64,000 nt of DNA from Candidatus Gastranaerophilales bacterium (GTDB lineage Bacteria; Cyanobacteriota; Vampirovibrionia; Gastranaerophilales; Gastranaerophilaceae). Location of the stretch: NCBI GenBank assembly GCA_944327275.1, contig CALVHB010000046.1:1-64000 (forward strand). Reading direction: 5' to 3'. Both the position numbers and the translations under genes were made by a program. Below, piece by piece: positions 1 to 9,659 of the stretch; within the stretch, counting starts at the first letter, position 1, and each line of letters starts with the position of its first letter. The notes under the pieces are model-generated. The model saw only the letters and a program-made list of their open reading frames with translations, searched no databases and was not told the origin of the DNA.

Positions 1-332
1 TAATGTTCACTAATTTTTGGGGTAATTTTTAGACTGTCCCCGATTAATAGTTTTGGGGATGGTGAAAATTGTGAGTAATTCTTTTTTATTATTTTTGCGG
101 CTTTTATATTTTTTTCTATACCAAGCACATTTGAAAAACCTCTTGAGAGAGCTTCAAGCCCCATAATCCCAGAGCCTGCATACATATCAAGGAATGAAGA
201 ATCATTAAAGTTTATAATTGCTTGCAAAGTGTTAAATACGCTCATTCTGACTTTTGAAAGCGTTGGTCTTGTTATTGTTTCATCCGGAGCGGTTATTTTT
301 CGTCCTTTAAATTTGCCTGCAGTGATTATCAT
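1..332 (-). CDS. rsmD: 16S rRNA (guanine-966-N2)-methyltransferase RsmD, 3' end cut off by window
   Basis: Reading the minus strand from ATG at 332 gives an open frame of 110 codons to the window edge. The N-terminus (MIITAGKFKGRKITAP) and the SAM-binding motif I region (SFLDMYAGSGIMGLEALSRG) are those of RsmD, a Rossmann-fold methyltransferase of the 30S subunit. The catalytic NPPY region lies outside the window. The gene is divergent from fixC. There is no Shine-Dalgarno (SD) sequence; a TAAAAT box at 340-345 (minus) would put +1 one base before the ATG. Family assignment is firm; only about half of the protein is seen. Confidence 0.85.
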   Translation of the reverse strand, partial: MIITAGKFKGRKITAPDETITRPTLSKVRMSVFNTLQAIINFNDSSFLDMYAGSGIMGLEALSRGFSNVLGIEKNIKAAKIIKKNYSQFSPSPKLLIGDSLKITPKISEH

Positions 333-404
333 ATTTACTATTTTACAATGAATAAAATTTGATGTATAGTTTTGGAAGTAGTTAGATTTAATGGGTTCTT
401 TTTT

Positions 405-1715
405 ATGGAGAGAGAAGAAAATAAAATTGATGTAATAGTTGTGGGTGGTGGTCCTGCAGGAATTTCTTGCGCAATAACAATTGCAAGAGCAGGTAAAGAA
501 GTTGTGTTGATAGAACGTGGAAAATTCTCGGGCAGTAAAAATGTTTTTGGCGGCGCTATTTATGCTAAGCCAACAAGGGAGATTTTCCCTGATTTTGAAA
601 AGTCTGCGCCTATTGAAAGAAAAACTGTGGAGCATAAGTATGCAATTCTTGGAGAAGAAGATGCAACGGTTGTTTCTTATAAAAATAAAAAAGAAGAAGA
701 TGCTGTAAGTTATTCTGTTATAAGAGGAAAATTTGACAAATGGATGGCAGAAGAAGCTAAAAAAGAAGGAGTGTATCTTGTAGAAGAAACCGTTGTACGA
801 GAGTTGATTGTCGAAGACGGTTATGTCAAAGGTGTCAGAACAGAGCTTGAAGATTATTTTTCGGATATCGTAATTTTAGCGGATGGAGTAAATTCCCTTT
901 TGGCTAAGCAGATTGGATTAAGAGGGGAGCTTTCTCCGGAAGATGTTGCATTGAGCGTTAAAGAAGTTATAAAGCTCTCTCCTGAGCTGATTAACGAGAG
1001 ATTTCATGTGAATAACGATGAAGGTTGTATTTACCAAATTTTTGGGGGCCCTATGCTTGGTATGCTTGGTCTTGGGTTTATGTACACAAATAAAGATTCT
1101 GTCAGCATCGGACTTGGTGTTACCTTGAGTGAGCTTATTGAAAAGGAAATCAGACCATATGATTTGCTTGAAAATCTGAAGAAACACCCTGAGATTGCTC
1201 CATTGGTTAAGGATGGTGAGCTTGCAGAATACTCTGCTCACTTGATTCCTGAAGGCGGGTTTAAGAAAGTCCCGATTCTTTTTGGTGCTGGTGTAATGGT
1301 ATGCGGGGATGCGGCTATGTTTGTTAATAACTTGCATTGGGAAGGTACAAATTTAGCTATGATTTCAGGTAAAATTGCAGGTGAAACAGCTGTTGTAGCT
1401 CTTGGAAAAGGTGACTTTTCTGAACACGCCCTTTCAAGATATCAAGAAGAATTGGAAAATTCTTTTATTATGAAGGATTTGAGAACTTACAAGGATTTGA
1501 TGTCTGGCATTCAGTCAAGAACATCTGAATTTTTGGGATATTATCCTAAAAAAATTAATTCGTTTTTTGAAATGTTTACCACTACAGATAGTATTCCAAA
1601 ACGTCAAAAATATTGGGATTTTATAAAATCATTTTTTACTGACAGGAGTTTATCTGAAATCTTTAAAGATTTTTGGGCTGTAGTTAAATTATTATGGAGT
1701 ATTTTGGTAAGATGA
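405..1715 (+). CDS. fixC: FixC-like FAD-dependent oxidoreductase (ETF-quinone oxidoreductase family)
   Basis: The 436-residue protein starts with a dinucleotide-binding fold: GGGPAG at residues 14-19, followed by the acidic end of strand 2 (VVLIERG). A second FAD motif, CGDAA, lies near residues 300-304. I chose ATG 405 over the upstream TTG at 372 because homologues start just before the Rossmann strand; no good SD is visible for either. The stop overlaps the start of fixX (ATGA), so the two are translationally coupled. FixC/FixX form the quinone- or ferredoxin-side module of the FixABCX electron-bifurcating complex. No fixA or fixB is present in this window. Geranylgeranyl-reductase-like flavoproteins are the main alternative, made less likely by the fixX partner. 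Confidence 0.85.
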   Translation: MEREENKIDVIVVGGGPAGISCAITIARAGKEVVLIERGKFSGSKNVFGGAIYAKPTREIFPDFEKSAPIERKTVEHKYAILGEEDATVVSYKNKKEEDAVSYSVIRGKFDKWMAEEAKKEGVYLVEETVVRELIVEDGYVKGVRTELEDYFSDIVILADGVNSLLAKQIGLRGELSPEDVALSVKEVIKLSPELINERFHVNNDEGCIYQIFGGPMLGMLGLGFMYTNKDSVSIGLGVTLSELIEKEIRPYDLLENLKKHPEIAPLVKDGELAEYSAHLIPEGGFKKVPILFGAGVMVCGDAAMFVNNLHWEGTNLAMISGKIAGETAVVALGKGDFSEHALSRYQEELENSFIMKDLRTYKDLMSGIQSRTSEFLGYYPKKINSFFEMFTTTDSIPKRQKYWDFIKSFFTDRSLSEIFKDFWAVVKLLWSILVR

Positions 1716-1990
1716 GTAATTTAGAAGATAAATTGTATACGGTTAAATATACACCTGATTCAGAATCGCATTTGAGACCTGTGGATGAATGCTGTCGTGT
1801 TTGTAAGTCTAAAGTATGTACAAAAATTTGTCCTGCAGGAGTATATGAGTGGGATGAAGATAAGAAAAAATTGATTGTAAACTATGAAAATTGCCTTGAA
1901 TGTGGTGCTTGTAGGATAGCTTGTGAAAGTTCATCATTAGGATGGGAATATCCTAAAGGAAATAAAGGAGTTACCTTCAAACAGGGCTAA
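1712..1990 (+). CDS. fixX: FixX ferredoxin-like protein
   Basis: This 92-residue protein carries the FixX pattern: a Cys-rich N-terminal half (C27, C28, C31, C36, C40, with CPAGVYEW following) and a second cluster, CLECGACRIAC (C61, C64, C67, C71), that can bind a [4Fe-4S] centre. It ends with the family's usual WEYPKG...GV tail. I chose ATG 1712 because it overlaps the fixC stop in an ATGA junction; the in-frame ATG at 1694 lies inside fixC. It should pass electrons between FixC flavin and its partner in the membrane-side complex. Without fixAB nearby the electron donor cannot be named from this window. Confidence 0.88.
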   Translation: MSNLEDKLYTVKYTPDSESHLRPVDECCRVCKSKVCTKICPAGVYEWDEDKKKLIVNYENCLECGACRIACESSSLGWEYPKGNKGVTFKQG

Positions 1991-2058
1991 GTACTTGACA
2001 TATTCTGCTAAAACAATCATAATAGTCTTGCTGTTTAGATTAAAAAAGGAGAGGCATT

Positions 2059-2442
2059 ATGAAAGAAGAATATACAAATCAGCATAGACGCTGGTATGAC
2101 AAAGATCCTGTTTTATCTCAAGCTGTTAAAACCCTTGAAGAAACTGATGATGAAACTCAAATTAGAATCGCTTTAAATTTGATAAAAATAATTATAGAAC
2201 ACAATATTGAAGATGAAAAATTTGAAGCAGTTGAAGATATTATAAATGCTGTCGGATCAGGGCTTGACGATAATAGAAAAGGTCGTTGGTATGATATCGA
2301 TTCTACTTTAAGAACTGCTATGAATATGTTGCAGAATTGTCCTCCAACAACTCAACATATTATTGCTAAGGAAATGGCTAAAATGGTTGTTGAAAGAATT
2401 AAAAAAGACGAAGATATGGATGAAGCTTCTGAAGAAGAATAG
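2059..2442 (+). CDS. Small acidic protein of unknown function with duplicated RWYD motif
   Basis: A 127-residue protein preceded by a strong SD (aaaaggagagg). I do not recognise the family. It has an internal duplication: RRWYDKDPVLSQAVKTL near residues 10-26 and GRWYDIDSTLRTAMNML near residues 75-91, each followed by a helical stretch, so it is probably two copies of a helical unit. The C-terminus is strongly acidic (DEASEEE). It has no signal peptide or membrane segment and should be cytoplasmic. It stops with TAG four bases before the stop of the convergent regulator gene. It follows fixX but has its own SD; whether it shares that transcript is unclear. Confidence 0.75.
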   Translation: MKEEYTNQHRRWYDKDPVLSQAVKTLEETDDETQIRIALNLIKIIIEHNIEDEKFEAVEDIINAVGSGLDDNRKGRWYDIDSTLRTAMNMLQNCPPTTQHIIAKEMAKMVVERIKKDEDMDEASEEE

Positions 2443-2445
2443 ACT

Positions 2446-2763
2446 CTATCCTTCTATTGTCTTTATGATTTTGTAAATTAATTCAATATTTTTATCGGAT
2501 GCACTCGTTAAGATTTCATTGATTTCTTTGATGAGTGCATCTTTAGGTAATTTATGTTCATAACGGAATAGCTCATGAATATCTACTTGAAAAACTTTTG
2601 CAATCTTTTCAAGCGTTTCAAACGTAGTGAAACAAGCCCCATTTTCTATTCTACATATTTGTTTTGGGTCTAAATCGATAATTTCTGCAAGCTGTTCTTG
2701 TGTATATTTTCTTGCTTTTCTTAAATCTTTTAGTCTTTTACCGAATAATTGCAGTGAATTCAT
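2446..2763 (-). CDS. XRE-family helix-turn-helix transcriptional regulator
   Basis: This 105-residue protein has a classical XRE/Cro-type helix-turn-helix in the first 60 residues (KARKYTQEQLAEIIDLDPKQ, then ICRIENG). A short helical tail of about 40 residues is probably for dimerisation. It is preceded by an SD-like aggac. The gene is divergent from a promoter at 2833-2861 that carries three related palindromic repeats (2845-2914), which are plausible binding sites for this protein and could give autoregulation as well as control of the short transcript on the plus strand. The ligand and target are unknown. Confidence 0.88.
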   Translation of the reverse strand: MNSLQLFGKRLKDLRKARKYTQEQLAEIIDLDPKQICRIENGACFTTFETLEKIAKVFQVDIHELFRYEHKLPKDALIKEINEILTSASDKNIELIYKIIKTIEG

Positions 2764-2829
2764 ATTAACTGTCCTGTAACAAGTTTATGTAATTTTTTTA
2801 TTTTAATTAACTGCATTAAATATTAAAAA

Positions 2830-2914
2830 CACTTGACAAAGTGATATTAAATGTTTAATAATTTATATTAAATGTTAAGTATTTAGGTTAAATATACCTT
2901 TAAATGTTTAATAT
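2830..2914 (+). promoter_or_regulatory. Promoter with three helically phased operator-like repeats
   Basis: TTGACA at 2833-2838 and TAATAA at 2856-2861 are separated by 17 bases. The -35 lies in the palindrome CACTTgacaAAGTG (2830-2843). Three copies of a TTAAATGTT core are centred at about 2852, 2873 and 2905. The first (2845-2860) has perfect 7-base arms, TATTAAA/TTTAATA. Spacings of 21 and 32 bases are two and three helical turns, as expected for a regulator binding one face of the DNA. The adjacent XRE regulator is the obvious candidate (inference). Confidence 0.55.
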
Positions 2915-3020
2915 AAAAAGAAACTGTCAATATAGATATAAAAAGTGACAGGATGGTTATTAATTCAATAAATTTTATCATATACTCACTGCCGTATAAC
3001 TTTTGTATACGGCTTTTTTT
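2868..3020 (+). ncRNA. Candidate small RNA between promoter and intrinsic terminator
   Basis: The promoter at 2833-2861 predicts a transcript of about 150 nt that ends at a strong intrinsic terminator. No open frame with a usable SD lies between them; the ATG at 2953 has an SD-like agg directly against it and reads through the terminator. The transcript would contain a CTGTCA/TGACAG stem (2924-2951). I do not recognise an Rfam-type family. It may be a regulatory RNA controlled by the XRE protein. Evidence is positional only. Confidence 0.4.
2991..3020 (+). terminator. Intrinsic terminator
   Basis: GCCGTATA pairs with TATACGGC (8 bp, 7-base loop), followed by seven T on the plus strand. There is no T-run on the minus strand, so it terminates plus-strand transcription although it sits directly after a minus-strand gene. 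Confidence 0.85.
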
Positions 3021-3021
3021 A

Positions 3022-3585
3022 CTAAAGGCTGATTGTTCTTAGTAATATGTAATATCTGTAATCTCCCCAGTATATTACAATCGAAATAAAATTGTTTTCG
3101 AGATCTGCTGTTTCCAAAAAAGTGTTTGGAGCAGGTTTTCTTTGGGAACTTTTTATATATTTACCGACAAAGTCTAAAAATTTTATGTGGAATTTTTGAG
3201 ATGGAGTTAACTTTGCTTTAGGTAAATTTTCATCATAAAATCCCATTGGCACGATTTCTCTGTTATAAACCGGTATTATGTATTTCACTTTTCCTTGCAC
3301 TTTAAAGAGTATGTACCAATTCCCTTTATGTTCTCTTGGTGTAAGCAGATAATATCCGGGCTCGATTGTTGTATTTTTAAAATATAATGGTGATGTTAAT
3401 CTGAAAAGTGGGTATGGAGACCAGGAAGTTCCTTGAATATCGTATATTTCTCCCGGATCCACATTGTGGATATATGAAAAGTCTGCAGTGCCAAGATCTC
3501 TATATACCTGTTCATAGTCTATATTTTCGGCATTAACTGCTAGTCCGATTAGGATTATAAATAATGAAATAAGTATTTTTTTCAT
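3022..3585 (-). CDS. Secreted protein of unknown function
   Basis: This 187-residue protein begins with a typical signal peptide (MKKILISLFIILIGLAVNA, probable cleavage after NA). The mature part is rich in aromatic residues and predicted beta strands, with no motif I recognise; export to the periplasm or envelope is likely. It stops with TAG. The start at 3585 has no SD. Instead a TAAAAT box (3592-3597, minus) precedes it by six bases, with TTGCTT 16 bases further upstream, which would place +1 on the A of the ATG and give a leaderless mRNA. It has no operon partner. Confidence 0.8.
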   Translation of the reverse strand: MKKILISLFIILIGLAVNAENIDYEQVYRDLGTADFSYIHNVDPGEIYDIQGTSWSPYPLFRLTSPLYFKNTTIEPGYYLLTPREHKGNWYILFKVQGKVKYIIPVYNREIVPMGFYDENLPKAKLTPSQKFHIKFLDFVGKYIKSSQRKPAPNTFLETADLENNFISIVIYWGDYRYYILLRTISL

Positions 3586-3673
3586 ATTTCTATTTTAATG
3601 ATTTGTTTGAAAAAAGCAAGCTTTTTTGTGTTAAAATGTTATATACACGTACAGACTTATAGGAGAGAATAAT

Positions 3674-4510
3674 ATGCTAAGCGGACCTTTTTTGGATAGA
3701 AATTGGATAGGACAGAACCCAGATTATGATTCATCGGATATTGTAATGATAGGTTTACCTTTTGACGGTACTGTATCTTATCGTTCCGGATCCAGATTTG
3801 CTCCTGAACAGATAAGGCTTGCCAGCTGGGGATTAGAAGATTATTCTCCAAGATTTAATAAGCATTTAGAGGATGTAAATTTTCATGATGCAGGTGATTT
3901 AGAATTCCCTCTTGGAAATACATATAAGTCTTTAGATTTGATAGAAAAAAATGTTGAAGAAATTTATAAAGACGGTAAAAGAGTCTTTGGAATTGGTGGA
4001 GAACATCTTGTAACATTACCTGAAATAAAAGCTGTTGCGAAGTTCTATAAAGATTTGGCGATTGTCCATTTTGATGCACATACAGATTTAAGAGAAGAAT
4101 ATTTGGGTGAAGAAATGTCGCATTCAGCGGTTATTAGGCATGCATCTAAAATCGTCGGTGCTAAGAATATAAAACAAATCGGAATTCGTTCAGGCATGAA
4201 AGAAGAATGGGATTTCATGAAAGAAAATAACACTTTAATTTCAAATTATTCAGAGCTTGATGAATTGAAAAATAAACCAATATTTGTAACAGTTGACTTA
4301 GATGTTCTAGATCCTTCAGTTATGCCTGGTACAGGAACTCCGGAAAGTGGCGGTATGCAGTTTAATGAATTGATGGGTTGGTTTGAATATCTTAAGGATT
4401 TCAATATCGTGGGTGCTGATGTTGTTGAGTTGGCTCCTGATTATGATGCTTCAGGGGTATCTACAGCTGTCGCTACAAAAGTTATCAGAGAACTTTTAAT
4501 GGTGATGTAA
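3674..4510 (+). CDS. speB: Agmatinase / arginase-family ureohydrolase
   Basis: The 278-residue protein has all metal-binding motifs of the arginase superfamily: GGEH (108-111), DAHTD (134-138) and DLDVLDPS (from D208/D210). These hold the binuclear manganese centre. Its length and the SGGMQFNE segment fit agmatinase, which converts agmatine to putrescine and urea. ATG 3674 follows a good SD (taggagag). A -35/-10-like pair lies at about 3607-3637. No arginine decarboxylase is nearby. A related ureohydrolase (for example guanidinobutyrase) cannot be excluded from sequence alone. Confidence 0.85.
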   Translation: MLSGPFLDRNWIGQNPDYDSSDIVMIGLPFDGTVSYRSGSRFAPEQIRLASWGLEDYSPRFNKHLEDVNFHDAGDLEFPLGNTYKSLDLIEKNVEEIYKDGKRVFGIGGEHLVTLPEIKAVAKFYKDLAIVHFDAHTDLREEYLGEEMSHSAVIRHASKIVGAKNIKQIGIRSGMKEEWDFMKENNTLISNYSELDELKNKPIFVTVDLDVLDPSVMPGTGTPESGGMQFNELMGWFEYLKDFNIVGADVVELAPDYDASGVSTAVATKVIRELLMVM

Positions 4511-6511
<2,001 letters not shown>

Positions 6512-6523
6512 AAGGTAGGATTT

Positions 6524-6940
6524 ATGAAAAGAAAGACTAAAGTAATACAAGTATCCGGTTTGCGCGGTATATTTTTAATGATATTTATAGCTGCTTGTCT
6601 GGCAGCAGGATTTATTGCTTTTCCTGCAATTTTAGCTATGCATGCTTGGAATTATTTTGCTAATATGATTGCATTCCCTGTCATTAATATTTATCAAGGT
6701 TTGTTACTTTGGGCTATAATTGCTATTTCAGGTTTTATAATTAACGATAGAAAAAAATTCCTTGTAGCTTTTAAAGCTCCTGATAGGTTAAGTGATGAAG
6801 ATATGCGAAAACTTATGGAAAGAGTAAAAATGCAAGCTCAAGCAAAAGCTCTAAACTCAATGATTTTAAAATCAGCAAAACCTGTCGAAAAAGAAGATAA
6901 GGTTGATGATGCATCAGAAAATAAAAAGGAGAATGTATGA
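6524..6940 (+). CDS. Small membrane protein of unknown function
   Basis: This 138-residue protein has two hydrophobic segments (about residues 12-33 and 58-75), so it is an inner-membrane hairpin. A charged cytoplasmic tail rich in Lys/Glu/Asp follows and contains an RVKMQAQAKAL helix. ATG 6524 is preceded by an SD-like aaggtagg 12 bases after the ligA stop. The stop overlaps the next gene by an ATGA junction, so the two are translated together. I recognise no family. Confidence 0.7.
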   Translation: MKRKTKVIQVSGLRGIFLMIFIAACLAAGFIAFPAILAMHAWNYFANMIAFPVINIYQGLLLWAIIAISGFIINDRKKFLVAFKAPDRLSDEDMRKLMERVKMQAQAKALNSMILKSAKPVEKEDKVDDASENKKENV

Positions 6941-7677
6941 AAAAAGCTTTATTATCTATTGCAGCTCTAAGTTTATTAGTTAGCTGTATTCCTCTTTCAA
7001 CTCAGGCTGTTACAGATGCTGTAGAAAGAGGTTTTGTTTCTGTAAATACTTCTGCTAATACGGAATTAGTCCCTGATATTGCAGATGTTTCTATCGCTGT
7101 ACAGACTTTTGATTCAAAATCTTTACAAAAAGCTACTGCAGAAAATAAGGAAATATCTGAGAAAGTTATATCAGCATTGAAGACTATGATTAACACTCAG
7201 GAAGGTGATTATGTAAAAACAATGAATTATAGTGCTTCACCTGTTTATAGTTATTCTGGAAGCAAAAGGAATTTTGACAAATATCAAGTTTCAAATACTA
7301 TAATTATTCATACAAAATCTATAGACAAAGTTGAAGCAATGATTGATAAGGCTATAGCATTGGGTGCTACTAATGTTGACAATCTGGATTTATCAGTTTC
7401 TAATTACGATTCCCAATGTAATGAATTGTTAGTAACTGCTACTAAAAAAGCTCAAACAAGAGCGAATATATTAGCAAAGGCTGCCGCTACATCTATTTCA
7501 GGAGTTCGTTCTTTAAATGTTAGCTGTAGTGCAAATAATTCAGTAACTCCCCAATATAGAATGCTTTCTGCTAATTTAGCTTCAGCAGATATGGAGGCAA
7601 AAGGTACTGCTACTACTATAGAAAAAGGTGTTGTTAAAGTTTATGCAACAGTAAGTGCTACATTTTTCGTAAAATAA
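6937..7677 (+). CDS. SIMPL (DUF541) domain exported protein
   Basis: This 246-residue protein has a signal peptide ending in LVSC or TQA (either a lipobox or a normal signal peptidase I site). A SIMPL/DUF541 domain follows: repeated beta-alpha units with GFVSVNTSANTELVPDIADV at the front and the LVTATKKAQTRANILAKAA helix that typifies the family. SIMPL proteins are periplasmic, with ill-defined roles in stress tolerance. The gene overlaps the preceding membrane-protein gene by four bases (ATGA) and ends at a strong terminator. Confidence 0.82.
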   Translation: MKKALLSIAALSLLVSCIPLSTQAVTDAVERGFVSVNTSANTELVPDIADVSIAVQTFDSKSLQKATAENKEISEKVISALKTMINTQEGDYVKTMNYSASPVYSYSGSKRNFDKYQVSNTIIIHTKSIDKVEAMIDKAIALGATNVDNLDLSVSNYDSQCNELLVTATKKAQTRANILAKAAATSISGVRSLNVSCSANNSVTPQYRMLSANLASADMEAKGTATTIEKGVVKVYATVSATFFVK

Positions 7678-7692
7678 ATGTAAAGCTATGAT

Positions 7693-7729
7693 AAAAAAAT
7701 ACAGCCTCTTAAAAGGCTGTATTTTTTTT
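7693..7729. terminator. Bidirectional intrinsic terminator
   Basis: ACAGCCT/AGGCTGT stem flanked by A-run and T-run. It serves the SIMPL gene on the plus strand and the convergent glycosidase operon on the minus strand. Confidence 0.85.
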
Positions 7730-7747
7730 ATGTTTTTTATATTAAAT

Positions 7748-8542
7748 TTAATTTATTATCATAAATGACTTAATACTTCTTCCAGCACCGTCTCCTATGG
7801 ATGTTATATTGTATTTATTAAGGTAATTCATAGAAGTAGAACTGCCTCCATCAAATGCCATTGCTCTATCCCAGCCGAGTTTTTTTACATATTCATGCAC
7901 TTCATACATGTCCATTGGGTGTTTGTCTGTAATTATTAAAATGTGTGCTTCTTCATCCTTTAAGCCTATTATTGTTCTTGCTGTTTTGTGCAAAACAGAG
8001 CAACTTTCTCTAACAATTTCTCCATCTTTTTTCACGATAAAAAATTCTTCCTCAAGTCTTAATTGTGGGTAGACCAAAGGTCCAGCTTGAGCAGCAGTTA
8101 TTATATTACAACCAAAATCAACTGAACTTTTGTGAGGAACTATTTCATAATGAAACTTCCCATTGTTACATTCTACTACTCTAAATTCAGTTCTGTTAAG
8201 AATTTTGTCCATATTTCTTCTTAAGACCGGATTATTTAGAATACTTTCATTTATTTGTGGATCTTCCATAGTGATTCTGTCACTTACAATGTATGACATT
8301 GATTTTTGGTTTTCCGGATCGAAATACCCCGCATTAATCGTTAATTTTGATTTTGTTTTTTGATGTACTTCTTTATTGGTCAAAAGACTTTCGGAACTGA
8401 TAAATTTTACGTGTTTTTTTATTTTTTCACCTTTTAGAACAATATGATATATACCATCATCATATGATATTTCAATAGGAGCTGAATATGCAGTACTACT
8501 AAAAATTAATAGTGATAAAAATAAAAATAAAAATTTCTTCAT
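7748..8542 (-). CDS. Exported phosphodiester glycosidase (NAGPA/DUF2233) domain protein
   Basis: This 264-residue protein has a signal peptide (MKKFLFLFLSLLIFSSTAYS). The NAGPA-like domain shows the family signatures TINAGYFD early and AFDGGSSTSM near the C-terminus. Members are related to the enzyme that uncovers mannose 6-phosphate and act on sugar phosphodiesters; bacterial members are linked to exopolysaccharide or wall polymers. It begins one base after the LptF/G gene and has an SD (aaagga) inside it, so it is the third gene of the lpt operon. An envelope-polymer substrate is an inference. Confidence 0.8.
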   Translation of the reverse strand: MKKFLFLFLSLLIFSSTAYSAPIEISYDDGIYHIVLKGEKIKKHVKFISSESLLTNKEVHQKTKSKLTINAGYFDPENQKSMSYIVSDRITMEDPQINESILNNPVLRRNMDKILNRTEFRVVECNNGKFHYEIVPHKSSVDFGCNIITAAQAGPLVYPQLRLEEEFFIVKKDGEIVRESCSVLHKTARTIIGLKDEEAHILIITDKHPMDMYEVHEYVKKLGWDRAMAFDGGSSTSMNYLNKYNITSIGDGAGRSIKSFMIIN

Positions 8543-8543
8543 A

Positions 8544-9659
8544 TTATAAATCCTTTGATTTGTAAAAAGCTACTATTGCACATAAGAACGCAAAAGGAGG
8601 GAATATTGCCGTAATAAGAGGAGGGAGTACTCCCTTTTCCGCTAAAAGATCAAAGAACGGCAGTGTTATATAATATAAGAATATGCATCCTATTGCAATT
8701 GTAAACCCGATTAATCTTTGTTCTCTCGGTTTGCTAAATCCTAAAAGAGTTCCCATGATTGCTAAAAGAACGCATACAAAAGGATGGAAAAATCTTTGGA
8801 GGTATTTGTTTAGCATATACCTATACTCTTCATCAAGACCTTCTTTTTTTAGTAATTTAATATAATTATGTAAGTCTGAATTTGTAATTTCTCTTTCTTT
8901 CTTTACAGAATAAGTCATTAATGTGAAAGCATTTTTAGCTGCTTCACCCTCCAGAATATCCATTTTAGGGAGTTTTGCTATATCGATAAAGATTCCATCA
9001 TTTGATATTTGATATTGGGTGATATCGTATAGTTCCCATTTATTTTGAAAATTTTTACCTGTTTTGGCGTAGTATATGTTTTGTAGTTGGTGTACATCTG
9101 AATATTGTTTTTTTGAAAAATCAAGAACAATGACGTTATACATTGTATCTTTTGAGAATTTAGAAATTACAACTGCTTGAGTAGGTATGCCATCTTTATC
9201 TTTTTGAGTGTATATGTATTGAGTTGAAATATACCCGCCACCAAGAGCCATTGACTTATTTACAGACATAGGAATAAGTTTGTCACAGGTAACAAAACAA
9301 AGCCATGTAACAATGAGGCTTAAAACAACGACAGGTGCAACAATTCTTCTAAAAGATAATCCAACAGCTCTGAAAATGGTAAGCTCTGAATCTTTACTAA
9401 GCTTGTCAAATGTGAATAATGTTCCGAGTAAAAGGCCGACTGGGAAAGCTTTCCCTAAAATTTTAGGCAGCTCATAGAAAAGTACCAATATGGCTGTTTT
9501 TACTCCATATTCTCCTGCCAAAGTTCGTTTAATAGTATTTAGAAGCATTTCAGGAGCAATCCATACAACCGTGAATAGTAGAATAGCTACGATTGTTGCA
9601 AACATCACTTGGTTGAATATGTATTTATCATATATTGTTATTTTAGGAAACAATTTCAT
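8544..9659 (-). CDS. LptF/LptG family permease of the LPS export system
   Basis: This 371-residue protein has the YjgP/YjgQ layout: three membrane helices at the N-terminus (residues about 15-35, 60-80, 100-125), a large periplasmic domain (about 130-270), and three helices at the C-terminus. It pairs with LptB to extract lipopolysaccharide from the inner membrane. Only one permease gene is present, where Proteobacteria have two (lptF and lptG). As I recall, cyanobacteria also have a single LptF/G, so a homodimer is possible. The start overlaps the lptB stop (TAATG). Confidence 0.88.
   Translation of the reverse strand: MKLFPKITIYDKYIFNQVMFATIVAILLFTVVWIAPEMLLNTIKRTLAGEYGVKTAILVLFYELPKILGKAFPVGLLLGTLFTFDKLSKDSELTIFRAVGLSFRRIVAPVVVLSLIVTWLCFVTCDKLIPMSVNKSMALGGGYISTQYIYTQKDKDGIPTQAVVISKFSKDTMYNVIVLDFSKKQYSDVHQLQNIYYAKTGKNFQNKWELYDITQYQISNDGIFIDIAKLPKMDILEGEAAKNAFTLMTYSVKKEREITNSDLHNYIKLLKKEGLDEEYRYMLNKYLQRFFHPFVCVLLAIMGTLLGFSKPREQRLIGFTIAIGCIFLYYITLPFFDLLAEKGVLPPLITAIFPPFAFLCAIVAFYKSKDL

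Noticed and set aside
918-1337. 139-codon minus-strand frame inside fixC
   Set aside because: Antisense to conserved flavoprotein sequence; no SD, promoter or family pattern.
2845-2914. Iterons of a replication origin
   Set aside because: No rep or dnaA gene or DnaA boxes nearby; the repeats overlap a promoter beside an XRE regulator, so operators are more likely.
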